DNA from: Neorhizobium galegae
Lineage (GTDB): Bacteria > Pseudomonadota > Alphaproteobacteria > Rhizobiales > Rhizobiaceae
Length of the DNA stretch: 64,000 bases
Direction: 5' to 3'
Assembly (NCBI RefSeq): GCF_021391675.1
Contig: NZ_CP090095.1
Location: 563,501-627,500, forward strand
In this document: one piece after another, positions 19,172 to 28,653 of the stretch
How the letters are laid out: every line of letters starts with the position of its first letter
How positions within the stretch are numbered: the stretch's first letter is position 1
Notes under the pieces: generated by a model
What the model saw: only the letters and a program-made list of their open reading frames with translations
What the model was told of the DNA's origin: nothing
The model's database searches: none
Made by a program: the position numbers and the translations under genes

Positions 19172-20431
19172 ATGCGCGCAAGTTATCTGTTCACCAGCGA
19201 GTCCGTTGCCGAGGGCCATCCGGACAAGGTTTGTGATCGTATCTCCGATGAAATTGTAGATCTTGTGTACCGCGAGGCGGCCAAGACCGGCGTCGATCCC
19301 TGGACCGTGCGCATTGCCTGCGAAACGCTGGCGACCACGAACCGTGTCGTCATTGCCGGCGAAGTCCGCCTGCCGCCGAGCCTGATGAAGAAGGACAAGG
19401 ACGGCAAGGACGTCATCAATCCCTCGAAGTTCAAGTCCGCCGCCCGCAAGGCGATCCGCGACATCGGTTACGAGCAGGAAGGCTTCCATTGGAAGACCGC
19501 CAAGATCGACGTGCTGCTGCATTCCCAGTCTGCTGATATCGCGCAGGGTGTTGACAGCGCTGCCGACAAGCAGGGCGATGAAGGTGCCGGCGACCAGGGC
19601 ATCATGTTCGGTTACGCCTGCAAGGAAACGCCGGACCTCATGCCGGCGCCGATCTATTATTCCCACAAGATCCTGCAGCTGCTCGCCACCGCCCGCAAGA
19701 AGGGCGAAGGCGATGCCGGCAAGCTCGGCCCGGACGCCAAGAGCCAGGTGACCGTGCGTTACGAAAACGGCAAGCCGGCCGCGGTCGACTCGATCGTTCT
19801 TTCCACCCAGCACCTCGACGAGAGCTGGGATTCCAAGAAGGTTCGCGAGGTCGTCGAACCTTATATCCGCGAAGCGCTCGGCGATCTGCCGATCGCCAAG
19901 GATTGCAAGTGGTACATCAATCCGACCGGCAAGTTCGTCATCGGCGGCCCGGATGGCGACGCAGGCCTTACCGGCCGCAAGATCATCGTCGACACCTACG
20001 GTGGCGCAGCCCCCCACGGCGGCGGCGCATTTTCCGGCAAGGACACGACCAAGGTCGACCGTTCGGCCGCTTACGCAGCTCGCTATCTGGCAAAGAACGT
20101 CGTTGCTGCCGGTATTGCCGATCGTTGCACGATTCAAATCGCATACGCCATCGGCATTGCCCAGCCGCTGTCGATCTATGTCGACCTGCACGGCACGGGC
20201 AAGGGTGTGACGGAAGACCAGGTGGAAGCCGCCATCCGCAAGGTCATGGACCTCTCGCCGACCGGCATCCGCCGCCATCTCGACCTCAACAAGCCGATCT
20301 ATGCCAAGACTTCCGCTTACGGCCACTTCGGCCGCAAGGCCGGCCGCGACGGTTCCTTCTCCTGGGAGAAGACCGATCTGGCAAAGCCGCTCAAGGATGC
20401 GCTGAAGGAAGAGACCCTCAAGGCTGCCTGA
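19172..20431 (+). CDS. metK: S-adenosylmethionine synthase
   Basis: 419 residues. It makes SAM from methionine and ATP. The start [20 protein letters not shown] contains the ATP-binding HPDK, and [22 protein letters not shown] is the conserved P-loop-like signature (GGGAFSGKD, about residue 285). It is longer than the E. coli enzyme (384) because of small alphaproteobacterial insertions. ATG 19172 follows GAGGGGAATCCCGTA. Terminators lie on both sides, so it is probably a single-gene unit. Confidence 0.97.
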   Translation: MRASYLFTSESVAEGHPDKVCDRISDEIVDLVYREAAKTGVDPWTVRIACETLATTNRVVIAGEVRLPPSLMKKDKDGKDVINPSKFKSAARKAIRDIGYEQEGFHWKTAKIDVLLHSQSADIAQGVDSAADKQGDEGAGDQGIMFGYACKETPDLMPAPIYYSHKILQLLATARKKGEGDAGKLGPDAKSQVTVRYENGKPAAVDSIVLSTQHLDESWDSKKVREVVEPYIREALGDLPIAKDCKWYINPTGKFVIGGPDGDAGLTGRKIIVDTYGGAAPHGGGAFSGKDTTKVDRSAAYAARYLAKNVVAAGIADRCTIQIAYAIGIAQPLSIYVDLHGTGKGVTEDQVEAAIRKVMDLSPTGIRRHLDLNKPIYAKTSAYGHFGRKAGRDGSFSWEKTDLAKPLKDALKEETLKAA

Positions 20432-20462
20432 TCGGCCTTTACGGATAGCTCCATAAAACTGT

Positions 20463-20497
20463 AAAGCGGGTGCCTCCTGACGGAGACGCCCGCTTTT
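20463..20497 (+). terminator. Rho-independent terminator after metK
   Basis: AAAGCGGG (20463-20470) pairs with CCCGCTTT (20489-20496), with inner CTCC/GGAG pairing, followed by a short T run (TTTTAT). Confidence 0.8.
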
Positions 20498-20515
20498 ATC
20501 GTGAGAGACCAGCCC

Positions 20516-21217
20516 ATGACCGAACCGCAGCACCCAAGCCGCAGCACCGAAGCCTTCTTCGGGCGCCGCAAGGGCAAGCAACTCCGCGAACGCCAGGCGG
20601 AGGGGATTGCGACATTGCTGCCTGCGCTGAAGCTCGATCTTGCGGCGCCAGCGCCCGCCGTGCTTTCAGAGATGTTTCCCATTCCGGTGGAGGAGTTGCG
20701 GCTGGAGATCGGCTTCGGCGGCGGCGAACACCTGGTCCACCGCGCGCAGGAGAATTTGAAAACCGGGTTCATCGGCGTCGAGCCTTTCGTCAATTCCATG
20801 GCGAAGCTTTTGTCGCGCGTCGACGAACTGGGGCTCAAGAATATCCGGGTCTATGACGACGACGCCACGCAGGTGCTGGACTGGCTGCCGGATGCCTCGC
20901 TCGATCGCATCGACCTGCTCTATCCGGACCCATGGCCGAAGCGGAAACATTGGAAAAGGCGGTTTGTATCTGCGGTCAATCTCGACCGATTCCACCGCGT
21001 GCTGAAGCCGGGCGGTCTGTTCCTGTTCGCATCCGACATCGACACCTATGTCAACTGGACGCTGATCCATTGCCGCGACCATGGCGGTTTTCAATGGCAG
21101 GCGGAGCAATCTTCCGATTGGCTGACGCCCTTCGCCGGCTGGCCAGGTACGCGATACGAGAACAAGGCCCGCCGAGAAGGTCGTTCCTCGGCCTATCTGA
21201 CGTTCAGGAAAGCCTGA
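20516..21217 (+). CDS. trmB: tRNA (guanine-N7-)-methyltransferase TrmB
   Basis: 233 residues. It methylates G46 in the variable loop of tRNAs. The SAM-binding [13 protein letters not shown] motif and the tRNA-binding [15 protein letters not shown] motif are intact. An in-frame GTG at 20501 exists, but it lies inside the metK terminator tail, so ATG 20516 is preferred although its ribosome site is weak. The 3' end is five bases from that of the convergent DUF1150 gene. Confidence 0.95.
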   Translation: MTEPQHPSRSTEAFFGRRKGKQLRERQAEGIATLLPALKLDLAAPAPAVLSEMFPIPVEELRLEIGFGGGEHLVHRAQENLKTGFIGVEPFVNSMAKLLSRVDELGLKNIRVYDDDATQVLDWLPDASLDRIDLLYPDPWPKRKHWKRRFVSAVNLDRFHRVLKPGGLFLFASDIDTYVNWTLIHCRDHGGFQWQAEQSSDWLTPFAGWPGTRYENKARREGRSSAYLTFRKA

Positions 21218-21221
21218 AAGG

Positions 21222-21479
21222 TCAGTGCAGGCTGACGGTCTTCAGGTCGTCTTCAGCGGCCTTGAAGAAGGTGCTGGAGCGATTGTCGGTCAGAAGAATC
21301 GGCGTGCCATCTGCGCCGAACAGGGCCCAAAGATCGAGACTGGGATCGATATCCGGGGCTTCAGGGAAGCAGCGGGACACTTCGTCCGACCGCATCTTGC
21401 GAATATATCCGACCTCTCCAGCACCTAGATGAGCAAGTTCGGATTGCGTCAAACGCGTATTCGCTTCTTTCAGGAGCAT
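21222..21479 (-). CDS. DUF1150-family small protein
   Basis: 85 residues, acidic and soluble, with the DUF1150 features LAHLGAGEVGYIRKM and LWALFGADGTPILLTDNRS. The function is unknown. Genes of this family commonly sit next to small heat-shock genes in Rhizobiales, and here it lies 44 bases downstream of ibpA on the same strand, so it is probably a heat-inducible operon partner. ATG 21479 is chosen because GGAGG lies five bases before it; ATG 21494 has no ribosome site. Confidence 0.85.
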   Translation of the reverse strand: MLLKEANTRLTQSELAHLGAGEVGYIRKMRSDEVSRCFPEAPDIDPSLDLWALFGADGTPILLTDNRSSTFFKAAEDDLKTVSLH

Positions 21480-21523
21480 TCCAGCCTCCAGCATTGAGGG
21501 GCAACGGCATTAGCGCCATTGAC

Positions 21524-21952
21524 CTACTCTGAGACGGAAATGTTAATTTTTCGCACCATGCGTGCGGGCTCGGGGCGGATAAGGTCGACAGAGAGCAAAC
21601 CGTTCTTGAGCGAAGCGCTGGAGACCTGCATTCCGTCGGCCAGCACGAACATACGCTGGAACTGGCGGGCGGCAATGCCGCGGTAAAGATAGTCGCGCTC
21701 ACCCTGCTCCGTCTGGCGTCCGCGGATGACGAGGTGGTTTTCTTCCGTCGTCACCTCGAGCTCGGCTTCGGAAAAGCCTGCGACGGCCAGCGTGATTCGC
21801 AGCCGCTCTGGGGCACCGGAAGCATCGGCGCGGACGCGTTCGATATTATAGGGAGGATAACCGTCGTTCGCCTTCGCAAGGCGTTCGAGTGTCTTTTCCA
21901 TGGCGTCGAAGCCCAGAAGCAGGGGGCTCGCAAACGGCGTCATTCGGCTCAT
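21524..21952 (-). CDS. ibpA: Small heat-shock protein, Hsp20/IbpA class A
   Basis: 142 residues with an alpha-crystallin domain (about 30-125), the PPYNIE start of the domain and RDYLYRGIAARQF typical of IbpA-like proteins, and NGLLSVDL near the end. It binds unfolding proteins in heat stress. The frame is open to 22090 but ATG 21952 is supported by AAGGA seven bases upstream. That ribosome site is sequestered in a hairpin of a ROSE-like thermometer, and a sigma-32-like promoter precedes it. DUF1150 follows in the same operon. Confidence 0.95.
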   Translation of the reverse strand: MSRMTPFASPLLLGFDAMEKTLERLAKANDGYPPYNIERVRADASGAPERLRITLAVAGFSEAELEVTTEENHLVIRGRQTEQGERDYLYRGIAARQFQRMFVLADGMQVSSASLKNGLLSVDLIRPEPARMVRKINISVSE

Positions 21953-22010
21953 CGTACAGTCCTTGCAACAAGCGACCACGTTGGCGCCCGCCGGGCGGCC
22001 CGCCAACTCG
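21953..22010 (-). promoter_or_regulatory. ROSE-like RNA thermometer in the ibpA 5' leader
   Basis: On the minus strand the leader holds two hairpins. The upper one pairs GTTGGCG with CGCCAAC (21980-22007) with G+C-rich inner sequence. The lower one, 21959-21976, pairs GTC-G-CTTG with CAAGGAC around a TTG loop, leaving one unpaired G opposite the stem. It buries the AAGGA ribosome site (21960-21964). The UCGCU opposite the ribosome site matches the UYGCU signature of ROSE elements, which melt on heating in rhizobial small heat-shock mRNAs. Confidence 0.75.
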
Positions 22011-22015
22011 TCCGT

Positions 22016-22045
22016 TATATGGGAGGTTACGGCAGCGACCGCAAG
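22016..22045 (-). promoter_or_regulatory. Sigma-32 (RpoH)-like promoter of ibpA
   Basis: Reading the minus strand, CTTGCG (22045-22040) is followed after 16 bases by CCCATATA (22023-22016), close to the RpoH consensus CTTGAA / CCCCATnT. Transcription would start near 22008-22010, exactly at the foot of the first thermometer hairpin. Confidence 0.7.
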
Positions 22046-22148
22046 GATGAGCGCCGGGGCCGATGGCCACGGCTGCCCGATGCCGATCATGCGGCACTTG
22101 ACAGAATGTCGGGTTGTGGACGACTACCCCCGGAAAAAGGGAGCATTC

Positions 22149-23090
22149 ATGCAGCGCAGGAAGATTATCATCGATACCGACCCGGGTCAGGACGACGCCG
22201 CAGCGATCATGCTTGCGTTTGCGAGTCCGGACGAGATCGATGTGCTTGGCCTCTGCGCGGTCGCCGGAAACGTGCCGCTTTCCTACACCAGCCGCAACCT
22301 CCGGATCGTCTGCGAGCTCTGCGGCAGGCCGGATGCGCCGGTTTACGAGGGCGCGCTGAAGCCAACCATGCGCCCGCAGGTGACCGCCGAGCACGTGCAC
22401 GGCAGGACCGGCCTCGACGGTATCGAACTGCCCGAACCGACAATGCCGGTGAAAGATATCCATGCGGTCGATTTCATCATCGACACGTTGCGTACTGAGC
22501 CTGCCGGAACGGTAACGCTCTGCACGCTCGGGCCACTCACCAATGTTGCGCTCGCTCTTGAGAAAGCGCCGGACATCGCGGCGCGCGCGAAGGAACTGGT
22601 GATGATGGGCGGCGGCTTTTTCGAGGGCGGCAACATCACGCCGGCTGCCGAATTCAACATCTATGTCGATCCCGAAGCGGCAAAGACCGTGTTCGCCTCG
22701 GGCATGCCGATCGTCATGATGCCACTCGACGTCACCCACCAATTGCTGACGACCAAGGCCCGTGTCGAAAAGATCGCCGCGCTCGGCACCCATCCGGCGG
22801 AGGTCCTGGTCGCGTGGCTCGCCTTTTTCGAGCGATTCGACATTGAAAAATACGGCTCTGATGGCGGCCCGCTGCATGATCCGACGGTCATCGCCTACCT
22901 CATCAAGCCCGAACTCTTTTCGGGCCGGGACTGCAATGTCGAGATCGAAACGCAATCGGAACTGACGGTCGGCATGACTGTAGTAGACTGGTGGCACGTC
23001 TCCGGCCGCAAGCCGAATGCCAAGGTGATGCGTGATGTCGATGCCGGCGGCTTTTTTGAATTGCTGACGGAACGGGTCGCCCGGCTCTGA
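22149..23090 (+). CDS. Inosine/uridine-preferring nucleoside hydrolase
   Basis: 313 residues. The N-terminal DTDPGQDDAAAI holds the aspartates that bind calcium and ribose in this family, and the later GNITPAAEFNIYVDPEAA and the C-terminal DPTVIAYL match too. It cleaves ribonucleosides to base and ribose. The start ATG 22149 follows AAAAAGGGAGCATTC. A convergent ribokinase (23467) could use the ribose released. A 21-base tandem repeat and a terminator follow the stop. Confidence 0.93.
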   Translation: MQRRKIIIDTDPGQDDAAAIMLAFASPDEIDVLGLCAVAGNVPLSYTSRNLRIVCELCGRPDAPVYEGALKPTMRPQVTAEHVHGRTGLDGIELPEPTMPVKDIHAVDFIIDTLRTEPAGTVTLCTLGPLTNVALALEKAPDIAARAKELVMMGGGFFEGGNITPAAEFNIYVDPEAAKTVFASGMPIVMMPLDVTHQLLTTKARVEKIAALGTHPAEVLVAWLAFFERFDIEKYGSDGGPLHDPTVIAYLIKPELFSGRDCNVEIETQSELTVGMTVVDWWHVSGRKPNAKVMRDVDAGGFFELLTERVARL

Positions 23091-23091
23091 G

Positions 23092-23133
23092 ACGGAACAA
23101 GCCGGCAAAGAAACGGAACAAGCCGGCAAAGAA
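23092..23133 (+). repeat. Two perfect tandem copies of a 21-base unit
   Basis: The unit begins ACGGAACAAGCCGGC and ends AAAGAA; copies are 23092-23112 and 23113-23133, right after the nucleoside hydrolase stop and before its terminator. It looks like a simple duplication. Confidence 0.9.
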
Positions 23134-23160
23134 AAGGCCGCCAGTCGCACGGCGGCTTTT
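23133..23160 (+). terminator. Rho-independent terminator after the nucleoside hydrolase gene
   Basis: AAGGCCGCC pairs with GGCGGCTTTT around AGTCGCAC; the stem core is GCCGCC (23137-23142) with GGCGGC (23151-23156). Confidence 0.8.
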
Positions 23161-23184
23161 CCGCGTTTTCAACTGAGCCTGCGA

Positions 23185-23409
23185 TCAAAATTCCTGCCAG
23201 TCGTCCGATGCGACGGCGGCCGAACCGCGTGAGATCGCAGCCTTTGGCGCCGGCTTGGCACGTGGTGCCGGTACGGGCTGGCCTGGCCGCGTTTCCCGCA
23301 TGGTCTGGGCGACCTGACGCAGCGCCTGCGGTGCGCTTTGGATGTGGCCTGCCGCATGTGCCGAAACGCGGAACCGGGCGACCAGCGACGTCAGCGTTTC
23401 CGCTTCATT
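23185..23409 (-). pseudogene. C-terminal remnant of a methyl-accepting chemotaxis protein
   Basis: Translated on the minus strand, this segment reads NEAETLTSLVARFR, then an Ala/Pro-rich linker, and ends DDWQEF before TGA (23185-23187). The first part is the usual end of an MCP signalling domain, and the last residues match the xWxxF CheR/CheB-tethering pentapeptide. The intact chemoreceptor at 41273 ends in the same way ([14 protein letters not shown] ... EWEEF). Nothing of the sensing, HAMP or remaining signalling domain is present. The frame runs straight up to the rbsK stop at 23467 with no start codon of its own, so this is a leftover after a deletion whose edge lies near 23410-23466. 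Confidence 0.8.
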
Positions 23410-23466
23410 GTAAATACGTTCTCTCGCGGCGCAGCGAAAGTAGCGGGGGTACTCGATCGGAGCAGC

Positions 23467-24369
23467 TTAGACCCTGGCGTCGACCGCCTCGGCAGGCGGT
23501 ATCGACGGCTGGGCGCCGCGGCTGAGGAGGCAGGCGAGCGAACCGGCCACCGCGGCGCGGCGGAGCGCTTTCGCAAAATCGAGCCCCTGTTCGAGGCTTG
23601 CGGCCAGGTAACCGCAAAGCGTGTCGCCGGCGCCGACCGTGTCGACCGGTTCGATCTTCAATCCCTCGGCCGTCACGATCTCTCCGTCGCGGATCGCGAC
23701 CACGCCGTCGCCACCGAGCGTGACGACAAATATCTGGCCGGTTTCCGCGTGCAGTTTTTTCAACATCTCCTGGCGCGCCGCAGCGTCCGGGATAGGGCTT
23801 CCGGCCAGCAGTTCGAATTCCGTTTCATTGGCGACGACGATATCCCCGAGGCGGGCAAGCCGGGCCGCATCGCCGGTCAGCGGCGCCGTGTTGATCACCG
23901 TCAGCACGCTTTTGGCACGCGCCGCGTTGAGCGCTGCTTCTACCGCCTCGGCCGGGATTTCGAGCTGCAGCATCAGGATATCGCCGGTCTTCATGGCGTC
24001 GACCGCCGCCTCGGCCTGCGCCGCGCTCACTGTACCGTTGGCGCCGGCCACCACCGCGATCATGTTTTCGCCCGTGCCGCCCACCAGGATCAAGGCCGTG
24101 CCGGTTGGATCGGTTACGCGCGCGACCGCTGAGAGGTCGACATTGGCGTCATCGAGAAGTGCCAGTGCCGGCGCAGCAAAACCATCTTCCCCAACGGCTC
24201 CGACCATATGCACGGCGCTTCCGGCACGGCGTGCTGCAAGCGCCTGGTTGGCGCCCTTGCCGCCGGCGGCCGTCGCAAAGCTTGATCCCGCAACCGTCTC
24301 GCCCGGCTGGGGCAGACGTTCGGTCGTGGCGATGAGGTCCATGTTGATGGAGCCGAGGACGGTGATCAT
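23467..24369 (-). CDS. rbsK: Ribokinase
   Basis: 300 residues, PfkB family. The N-terminus ITVLGSINMDLI and AGGKGANQA bind ribose, and DTVGAGDTLCGYLAA near residue 250 holds the catalytic Asp and anion hole. It makes ribose 5-phosphate. With the convergent nucleoside hydrolase it suggests nucleoside salvage. ATG 24369 has only a weak ribosome site. No rbs transporter genes are nearby. An MCP remnant lies directly downstream in the same frame. Confidence 0.93.
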   Translation of the reverse strand: MITVLGSINMDLIATTERLPQPGETVAGSSFATAAGGKGANQALAARRAGSAVHMVGAVGEDGFAAPALALLDDANVDLSAVARVTDPTGTALILVGGTGENMIAVVAGANGTVSAAQAEAAVDAMKTGDILMLQLEIPAEAVEAALNAARAKSVLTVINTAPLTGDAARLARLGDIVVANETEFELLAGSPIPDAAARQEMLKKLHAETGQIFVVTLGGDGVVAIRDGEIVTAEGLKIEPVDTVGAGDTLCGYLAASLEQGLDFAKALRRAAVAGSLACLLSRGAQPSIPPAEAVDARV

Positions 24370-24419
24370 GGGCAGGCCTGCTTGCGTAAATTAAAGTCGC
24401 GCGACACTGCCCGAGAGGA

Positions 24420-25625
24420 TCACTCCTCGTCAACCACCCGCAGTTTGAGAAGGCCGGTGCGGCTTTCGACCGCCTTGGCCTGGGGCGGATCACGAGCCAC
24501 CTCGGCTGCGTGGGGCGCCTCCAGCTCGAGAGCCTCTATCTTGGCGCCGCGGCGGTTGAGTTTGTCGGTGGAGGTGAGGATCTGTTCGACATCCTTCTGC
24601 GCCGCGAAGAAATGCGCTTGAAGTTTGCGGGTGCGGTCGTCGAGGCGGGAAAGATCCTCGATCAGCAGAGCCACTTCGCCCTGGATGAGATGTGCCTGCT
24701 CGCGCATGCGCTGGTCCTTCAGCACGGCCTGGATGACCTGGATGGACAGCATCAGGAGAGAAGGCGAGACAATGACGATCCGGGAACGTTGCGCTTTCTG
24801 GACAGTGCTTTCGAAATGCTCGTGGATCTCCGCGAAGATCGATTCCGACGGCACGAAAAGGAAAGCCATTTCCTGCGTTTCGCCCGGGATCAGGTACTTT
24901 TCCGAGACAGCGCGGATGTGAACCTCGAGGTCGCGCTTGAAGGCCTGGGCGGCGGCCCGTCTGGCCTCGGGTGCCGCGGCCTCGCGAAATGCGTTCCAGG
25001 CTTCCAGCGGAAATTTGGCATCGATCACCAAAGGCGGAGCGCCGTTCGGCATCCTGATCGTGCAGTCCGGCCGGGTCCCGTTCGAAAGCGTGGTCTGGAA
25101 GCCGTAGGCCCCCATCGGCAATCCGTCGGCAATGATCGCTTCCATTCGGCCCTGGCCGAAGGCGCCGCGTGTCTGCTTGTTCGACAGGATCGCCTGCAGG
25201 CCGACGACGTCCTTTGCCAGGGTTTGAATATTGTTCTGGGCGGCGTCGATCACTGCCAGCCGTTCCTGCAGCCGCTGCAGGTTCTCGTGCGTCGACTTGG
25301 TCTGTTCGGTGATCGTCGCGCCGATCCGGTGCGTCATGCCGTCGAGCCGCTGGCTGACCGACTGGTTCAGTTCCGATTGCCGCGTCGAAAGAGTCTCCGC
25401 CATTGCTGACAGCCGTCCCTGCATCTCGCTTTGCGCTCTCAGAAGTTCGGAAAGCCGGGCCTCGCCTTCCATCGCCCGCAACGTCGCATCTTCCTGCCGC
25501 CGAAGCGATGCCCGGCGGACCAGAAACAGCCATAACAGCAGCAATGCCGCTCCACACATTCCCGCCAACACGACAGGGCGCGGATCGTCGAAGAAACGGG
25601 AAAGGCTGGCAACGAGATTATTCAT
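24420..25625 (-). CDS. rmuC: DNA recombination protein RmuC
   Basis: 401 residues. There is an N-terminal membrane anchor (about 17-36), a long coiled coil (about 40-140), then the RmuC nuclease-like domain with [29 protein letters not shown] and [14 protein letters not shown]. RmuC limits inversions at short repeats and is a predicted nuclease. It starts at ATG 25625, divergent from def. Confidence 0.94.
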   Translation of the reverse strand: MNNLVASLSRFFDDPRPVVLAGMCGAALLLLWLFLVRRASLRRQEDATLRAMEGEARLSELLRAQSEMQGRLSAMAETLSTRQSELNQSVSQRLDGMTHRIGATITEQTKSTHENLQRLQERLAVIDAAQNNIQTLAKDVVGLQAILSNKQTRGAFGQGRMEAIIADGLPMGAYGFQTTLSNGTRPDCTIRMPNGAPPLVIDAKFPLEAWNAFREAAAPEARRAAAQAFKRDLEVHIRAVSEKYLIPGETQEMAFLFVPSESIFAEIHEHFESTVQKAQRSRIVIVSPSLLMLSIQVIQAVLKDQRMREQAHLIQGEVALLIEDLSRLDDRTRKLQAHFFAAQKDVEQILTSTDKLNRRGAKIEALELEAPHAAEVARDPPQAKAVESRTGLLKLRVVDEE

Positions 25626-25736
25626 GGCGGGAAACTAACAGAATTTTGCCGCTTGAAAAGATCAAAACGTGAACATTTCGCTTCCTCCGGTCGTAATTTC
25701 TATTCCTTCGGAAAAAAAGATGGGTTATGGGAAGCC

Positions 25737-26252
25737 ATGACGATCAAGCCTCTGATTATTCTGCCTGACCCGATCCTGCGTCAGCTTTCCAAGCCGATAG
25801 AGCGTGTTGACGCCGAGCTTCTGACGCTCGCCGACGACATGCTGGAGACCATGTATGACGCGCCGGGCATCGGCCTTGCTGCGATCCAGATCGGCGTGCC
25901 GCGCCGCTTGCTCGTCGTCGACATCGCACGTGAGGGTGAGGAAAAGCAGCCGCAGGTCTTCATCAATCCGGAGATCGTCAAATCCTCCGACGAGAGCTCC
26001 CTATACGAAGAGGGCTGCCTTTCCATTCCGGAATATTATGCCGAGGTGGAACGGCCGGCGACCGTCAGCGTCAAGCATCTCGGCCGCGACGGCAAGGAAT
26101 ATGTGGTAGAGGCCGATGGTCTGCTGGCCACCTGCCTGCAGCATGAGATCGATCACCTGAATGGCGTGCTTTTCATCGACCATATCTCCCGCCTGAAGCG
26201 TGAGATGGTGATCAAGAAATTCACCAAGGCTGCCAAGTCCAAGGTGGTCTGA
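25737..26252 (+). CDS. def: Peptide deformylase
   Basis: 171 residues. All three motifs are intact: [10 protein letters not shown] (about 43-52), EGCLSIP (about 92), and HEIDH with the metal ligands H136 and H140. It removes formyl groups from nascent proteins and is paired with fmt as usual. The frame extends to 25653, but ATG 25737 after GGGAAGCC gives the standard start MTIKPLI. Confidence 0.97.
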   Translation: MTIKPLIILPDPILRQLSKPIERVDAELLTLADDMLETMYDAPGIGLAAIQIGVPRRLLVVDIAREGEEKQPQVFINPEIVKSSDESSLYEEGCLSIPEYYAEVERPATVSVKHLGRDGKEYVVEADGLLATCLQHEIDHLNGVLFIDHISRLKREMVIKKFTKAAKSKVV

Positions 26253-26310
26253 ACCGTCGCTCAGGCGATCCGGGTTAAGAAGGCGCGGTCTCTTGAGACG
26301 CGGAACGTCC

Positions 26311-27246
26311 ATGTCTCTTCGCATCATCTTCATGGGAACCCCGGAATTTTCCGTGCCGACGCTCCAGAGCCTTAAGCATGGGGGCCACGAGATCGTCGCG
26401 GTCTACACCCAGCCGCCGCGCCCGGGTGGCCGCCGCGGGCTCGATCTGGTGAAGTCGCCGGTGCATCAGGCCGCCGAACTGCTGGGCATTCCCGTTTTGA
26501 CGCCGGTGAATTTCAAGGATCCCGAGGAGCGCGAAAAATTCCGCGAGCTCAAGGCGGATGTTGCCGTCGTCGTCGCCTACGGCCTGCTGCTGCCGGAAGC
26601 GATCCTGACCGGAACGCATCTCGGCTGCTACAACGGCCACGCCTCGCTCCTCCCGCGCTGGCGCGGTGCCGCGCCTATCCAGCGAGCGATCATGGCAGGG
26701 GACAAGAAGACCGGCATGATGGTCATGCAGATGGAAAAGGGCCTCGATACCGGCCCCGTTGCGCTGACGAGAGAAGTGGAAATCGGCGAGGACATGACGG
26801 CGGGCGAACTGCACGACAAGCTGATGCTGGTCGGTGCCCGTGCCATGGTCGAGGCGATGGAAAAACTCGAAGCCAATGACCTGCCGCTGACGCCGCAATC
26901 GCCGGAAGGCGTGCTTTATGCCGCCAAGATCGACAAGGGCGAGACGCGCATCGATTTTTCAAAACCCGCAGATGATGTGCATAACCACATCCGCGGTCTG
27001 TCGCCTTTCCCGGGCGCATGGTTCGAGGCGGAAATCAACGGCAGGCTGGAGCGTGTGAAGGTTCTTCTGTCGGAAATCGGCGAAGGGCAGGGCGAACCCG
27101 GAACGGTTCTGGACGACGCACTGACCATTGCCTGCGGCGCGGGTGCGGTGCGGCTCCTCAAACTGCAGAAGGCCGGGGCGAAGCCTCTGGCGGCGGCAGA
27201 GTTCCTGCGCGGCACGCCGCTTGGGCCTGGCATGAGGCTCTCCTGA
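26311..27246 (+). CDS. fmt: Methionyl-tRNA formyltransferase
   Basis: 311 residues. It puts the formyl group on initiator Met-tRNA. The N-terminal domain has [12 protein letters not shown] and the active-site [18 protein letters not shown], and the C-terminal OB-like domain follows from about 210. ATG 26311 was chosen over a TTG at 26293. Its stop overlaps the truA start (ATGA reversed as TGATG), so translation is probably coupled. Confidence 0.96.
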   Translation: MSLRIIFMGTPEFSVPTLQSLKHGGHEIVAVYTQPPRPGGRRGLDLVKSPVHQAAELLGIPVLTPVNFKDPEEREKFRELKADVAVVVAYGLLLPEAILTGTHLGCYNGHASLLPRWRGAAPIQRAIMAGDKKTGMMVMQMEKGLDTGPVALTREVEIGEDMTAGELHDKLMLVGARAMVEAMEKLEANDLPLTPQSPEGVLYAAKIDKGETRIDFSKPADDVHNHIRGLSPFPGAWFEAEINGRLERVKVLLSEIGEGQGEPGTVLDDALTIACGAGAVRLLKLQKAGAKPLAAAEFLRGTPLGPGMRLS

Positions 27247-28010
27247 TGCCGCGATTCCGCATGGCCGTCGAATATGACGGCACGCCCTATGTCGGCTGGC
27301 AGAAGCAGAAGAATGGCCACTCGGTACAGTCGGCGCTTGAAAATGCCATCCTGTCGTTGACCAAGGAGAGCGTCGTGGTCAAGGGCGCCGGCCGCACCGA
27401 TTCCGGCGTTCATGCGCGCGGGCAGGTGGTGCATGTCGATCTCACGCGGTCGTGGCAGCCACACCGGCTGCGCGACGCGCTGAACGCCTATCTGGGCATG
27501 GCCAGGGAGAAAGTCGCCATCGTGAGCGTGCAGCTCGTCGATGATACGTTCGACGCCCGCTTTTCGGCTGTCCGGCGATATTATCTCTACCGTATCATTT
27601 CACGGGCCGGCCCGCTGGCGCTGGATGCGAAGCGCGCCTGGTGGGTCACCAAGGATCTGGATCATGAGGTCATGCATGCCGCCGCCCAGACGCTGGTCGG
27701 GAAGCACGATTTCACGACCTTTCGTTCGGTTCATTGCCAGGCGAAAAGCCCCGTCCGCACGCTGGACATGCTGGATGTCACGCGCAGCGGCGATCTGATC
27801 GAAATCCGCGCGACGGCACAGAGTTTCCTGCACAATCAGATACGTTCGCTCGCCGGCACGCTGAAACTCGCCGGCGAAGGCCGCATGACGCCGGCGGATG
27901 TCCGCGCAGCACTGGACGCCCGGGACCGCAAAGCCTGCGGGCCGGTGGCGCCGCCGGAGGGACTTTATTTCATGCGTGTCGATTATCCAGGCGACCCCGT
28001 AGAGCCCTGA
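27246..28010 (+). CDS. truA: tRNA pseudouridine(38-40) synthase TruA
   Basis: 254 residues. The catalytic aspartate is D52 in [13 protein letters not shown], and the C-terminal [13 protein letters not shown] motif is present. It forms pseudouridine at positions 38-40 of the tRNA anticodon stem. ATG 27246 overlaps the fmt stop by one base. It converges with the membrane-protein pair at 28024. Confidence 0.96.
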   Translation: MPRFRMAVEYDGTPYVGWQKQKNGHSVQSALENAILSLTKESVVVKGAGRTDSGVHARGQVVHVDLTRSWQPHRLRDALNAYLGMAREKVAIVSVQLVDDTFDARFSAVRRYYLYRIISRAGPLALDAKRAWWVTKDLDHEVMHAAAQTLVGKHDFTTFRSVHCQAKSPVRTLDMLDVTRSGDLIEIRATAQSFLHNQIRSLAGTLKLAGEGRMTPADVRAALDARDRKACGPVAPPEGLYFMRVDYPGDPVEP

Positions 28011-28023
28011 AGGGCTGGCTTCG

Positions 28024-28620
28024 TCAGAGCGGGTAAATGCCGAGGAAGCGCTGCAGAGCTTCGGTCAGCAGCATGCTCGGCACGATCAGCACCAGCACCA
28101 GCGTGGTGATCATCAGCGGCTGCGGCCCGCAGATCATCCGCATCACCCGCGATACAGCGACGATCATGACGATCAGCAGTGCGAAATGGACAAGCGCAAG
28201 GATGGTGTCGAGGCTGGATGGCAACAGGAAGCGCAGGCTCAGCAGGCCGTAGAGATAGGCAAACGGAACCGAGAGCCAGTTGACGCTGACGACGACCGCC
28301 GGAAACTTTCGGGCAATGCCGAGAAGCGAGCAGAGCACGCCGGCAAGGATCAGCGGCACCAGCCAGTTGAAGATTTCCAGCATCGCCATGCGAACGAAGA
28401 AAATCCCGCCGATCCGGGCGCCCGGCGGCATGCCTTCGAGCAGATAGTCGCGCCACCACAGCCACGAGATGAACGCACCCGGCAGGCACCAGACGAACGC
28501 CCAGAACGAGCGCATCATGCCGCGATCGGAAATGTCGAGCAGGCGAAAACCTTGCGCATCGCCGCGGATCAGCAGCCAGAGACCGCTCAGGTAAAGTCGG
28601 ACTTCAGGATAGGAGGGCAA
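28024..28620 (-). CDS. Conserved membrane protein, paralog of the gene at 28654
   Basis: 198 residues with about five transmembrane helices, of unknown function. The start PSYPEVRLYLSGLWLLIRGD matches the upstream neighbour (PSYHEVRLYLGGLWLLIRGD), as do DISDxGxxRSFWA and later hydrophobic segments, so the two arose by tandem duplication. TTG 28620 is preferred because GGGGAGG lies five bases upstream and it aligns exactly with the neighbour's ATG; a GTG at 28650 is in frame but unsupported. It looks distantly like Yip1-type integral membrane proteins but this was not verified. Confidence 0.75.
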   Translation of the reverse strand: MPSYPEVRLYLSGLWLLIRGDAQGFRLLDISDRGMMRSFWAFVWCLPGAFISWLWWRDYLLEGMPPGARIGGIFFVRMAMLEIFNWLVPLILAGVLCSLLGIARKFPAVVVSVNWLSVPFAYLYGLLSLRFLLPSSLDTILALVHFALLIVMIVAVSRVMRMICGPQPLMITTLVLVLIVPSMLLTEALQRFLGIYPL

Positions 28621-28653
28621 GGTTGCCTCCCCGCAAAACGGCGAAATCACGCA

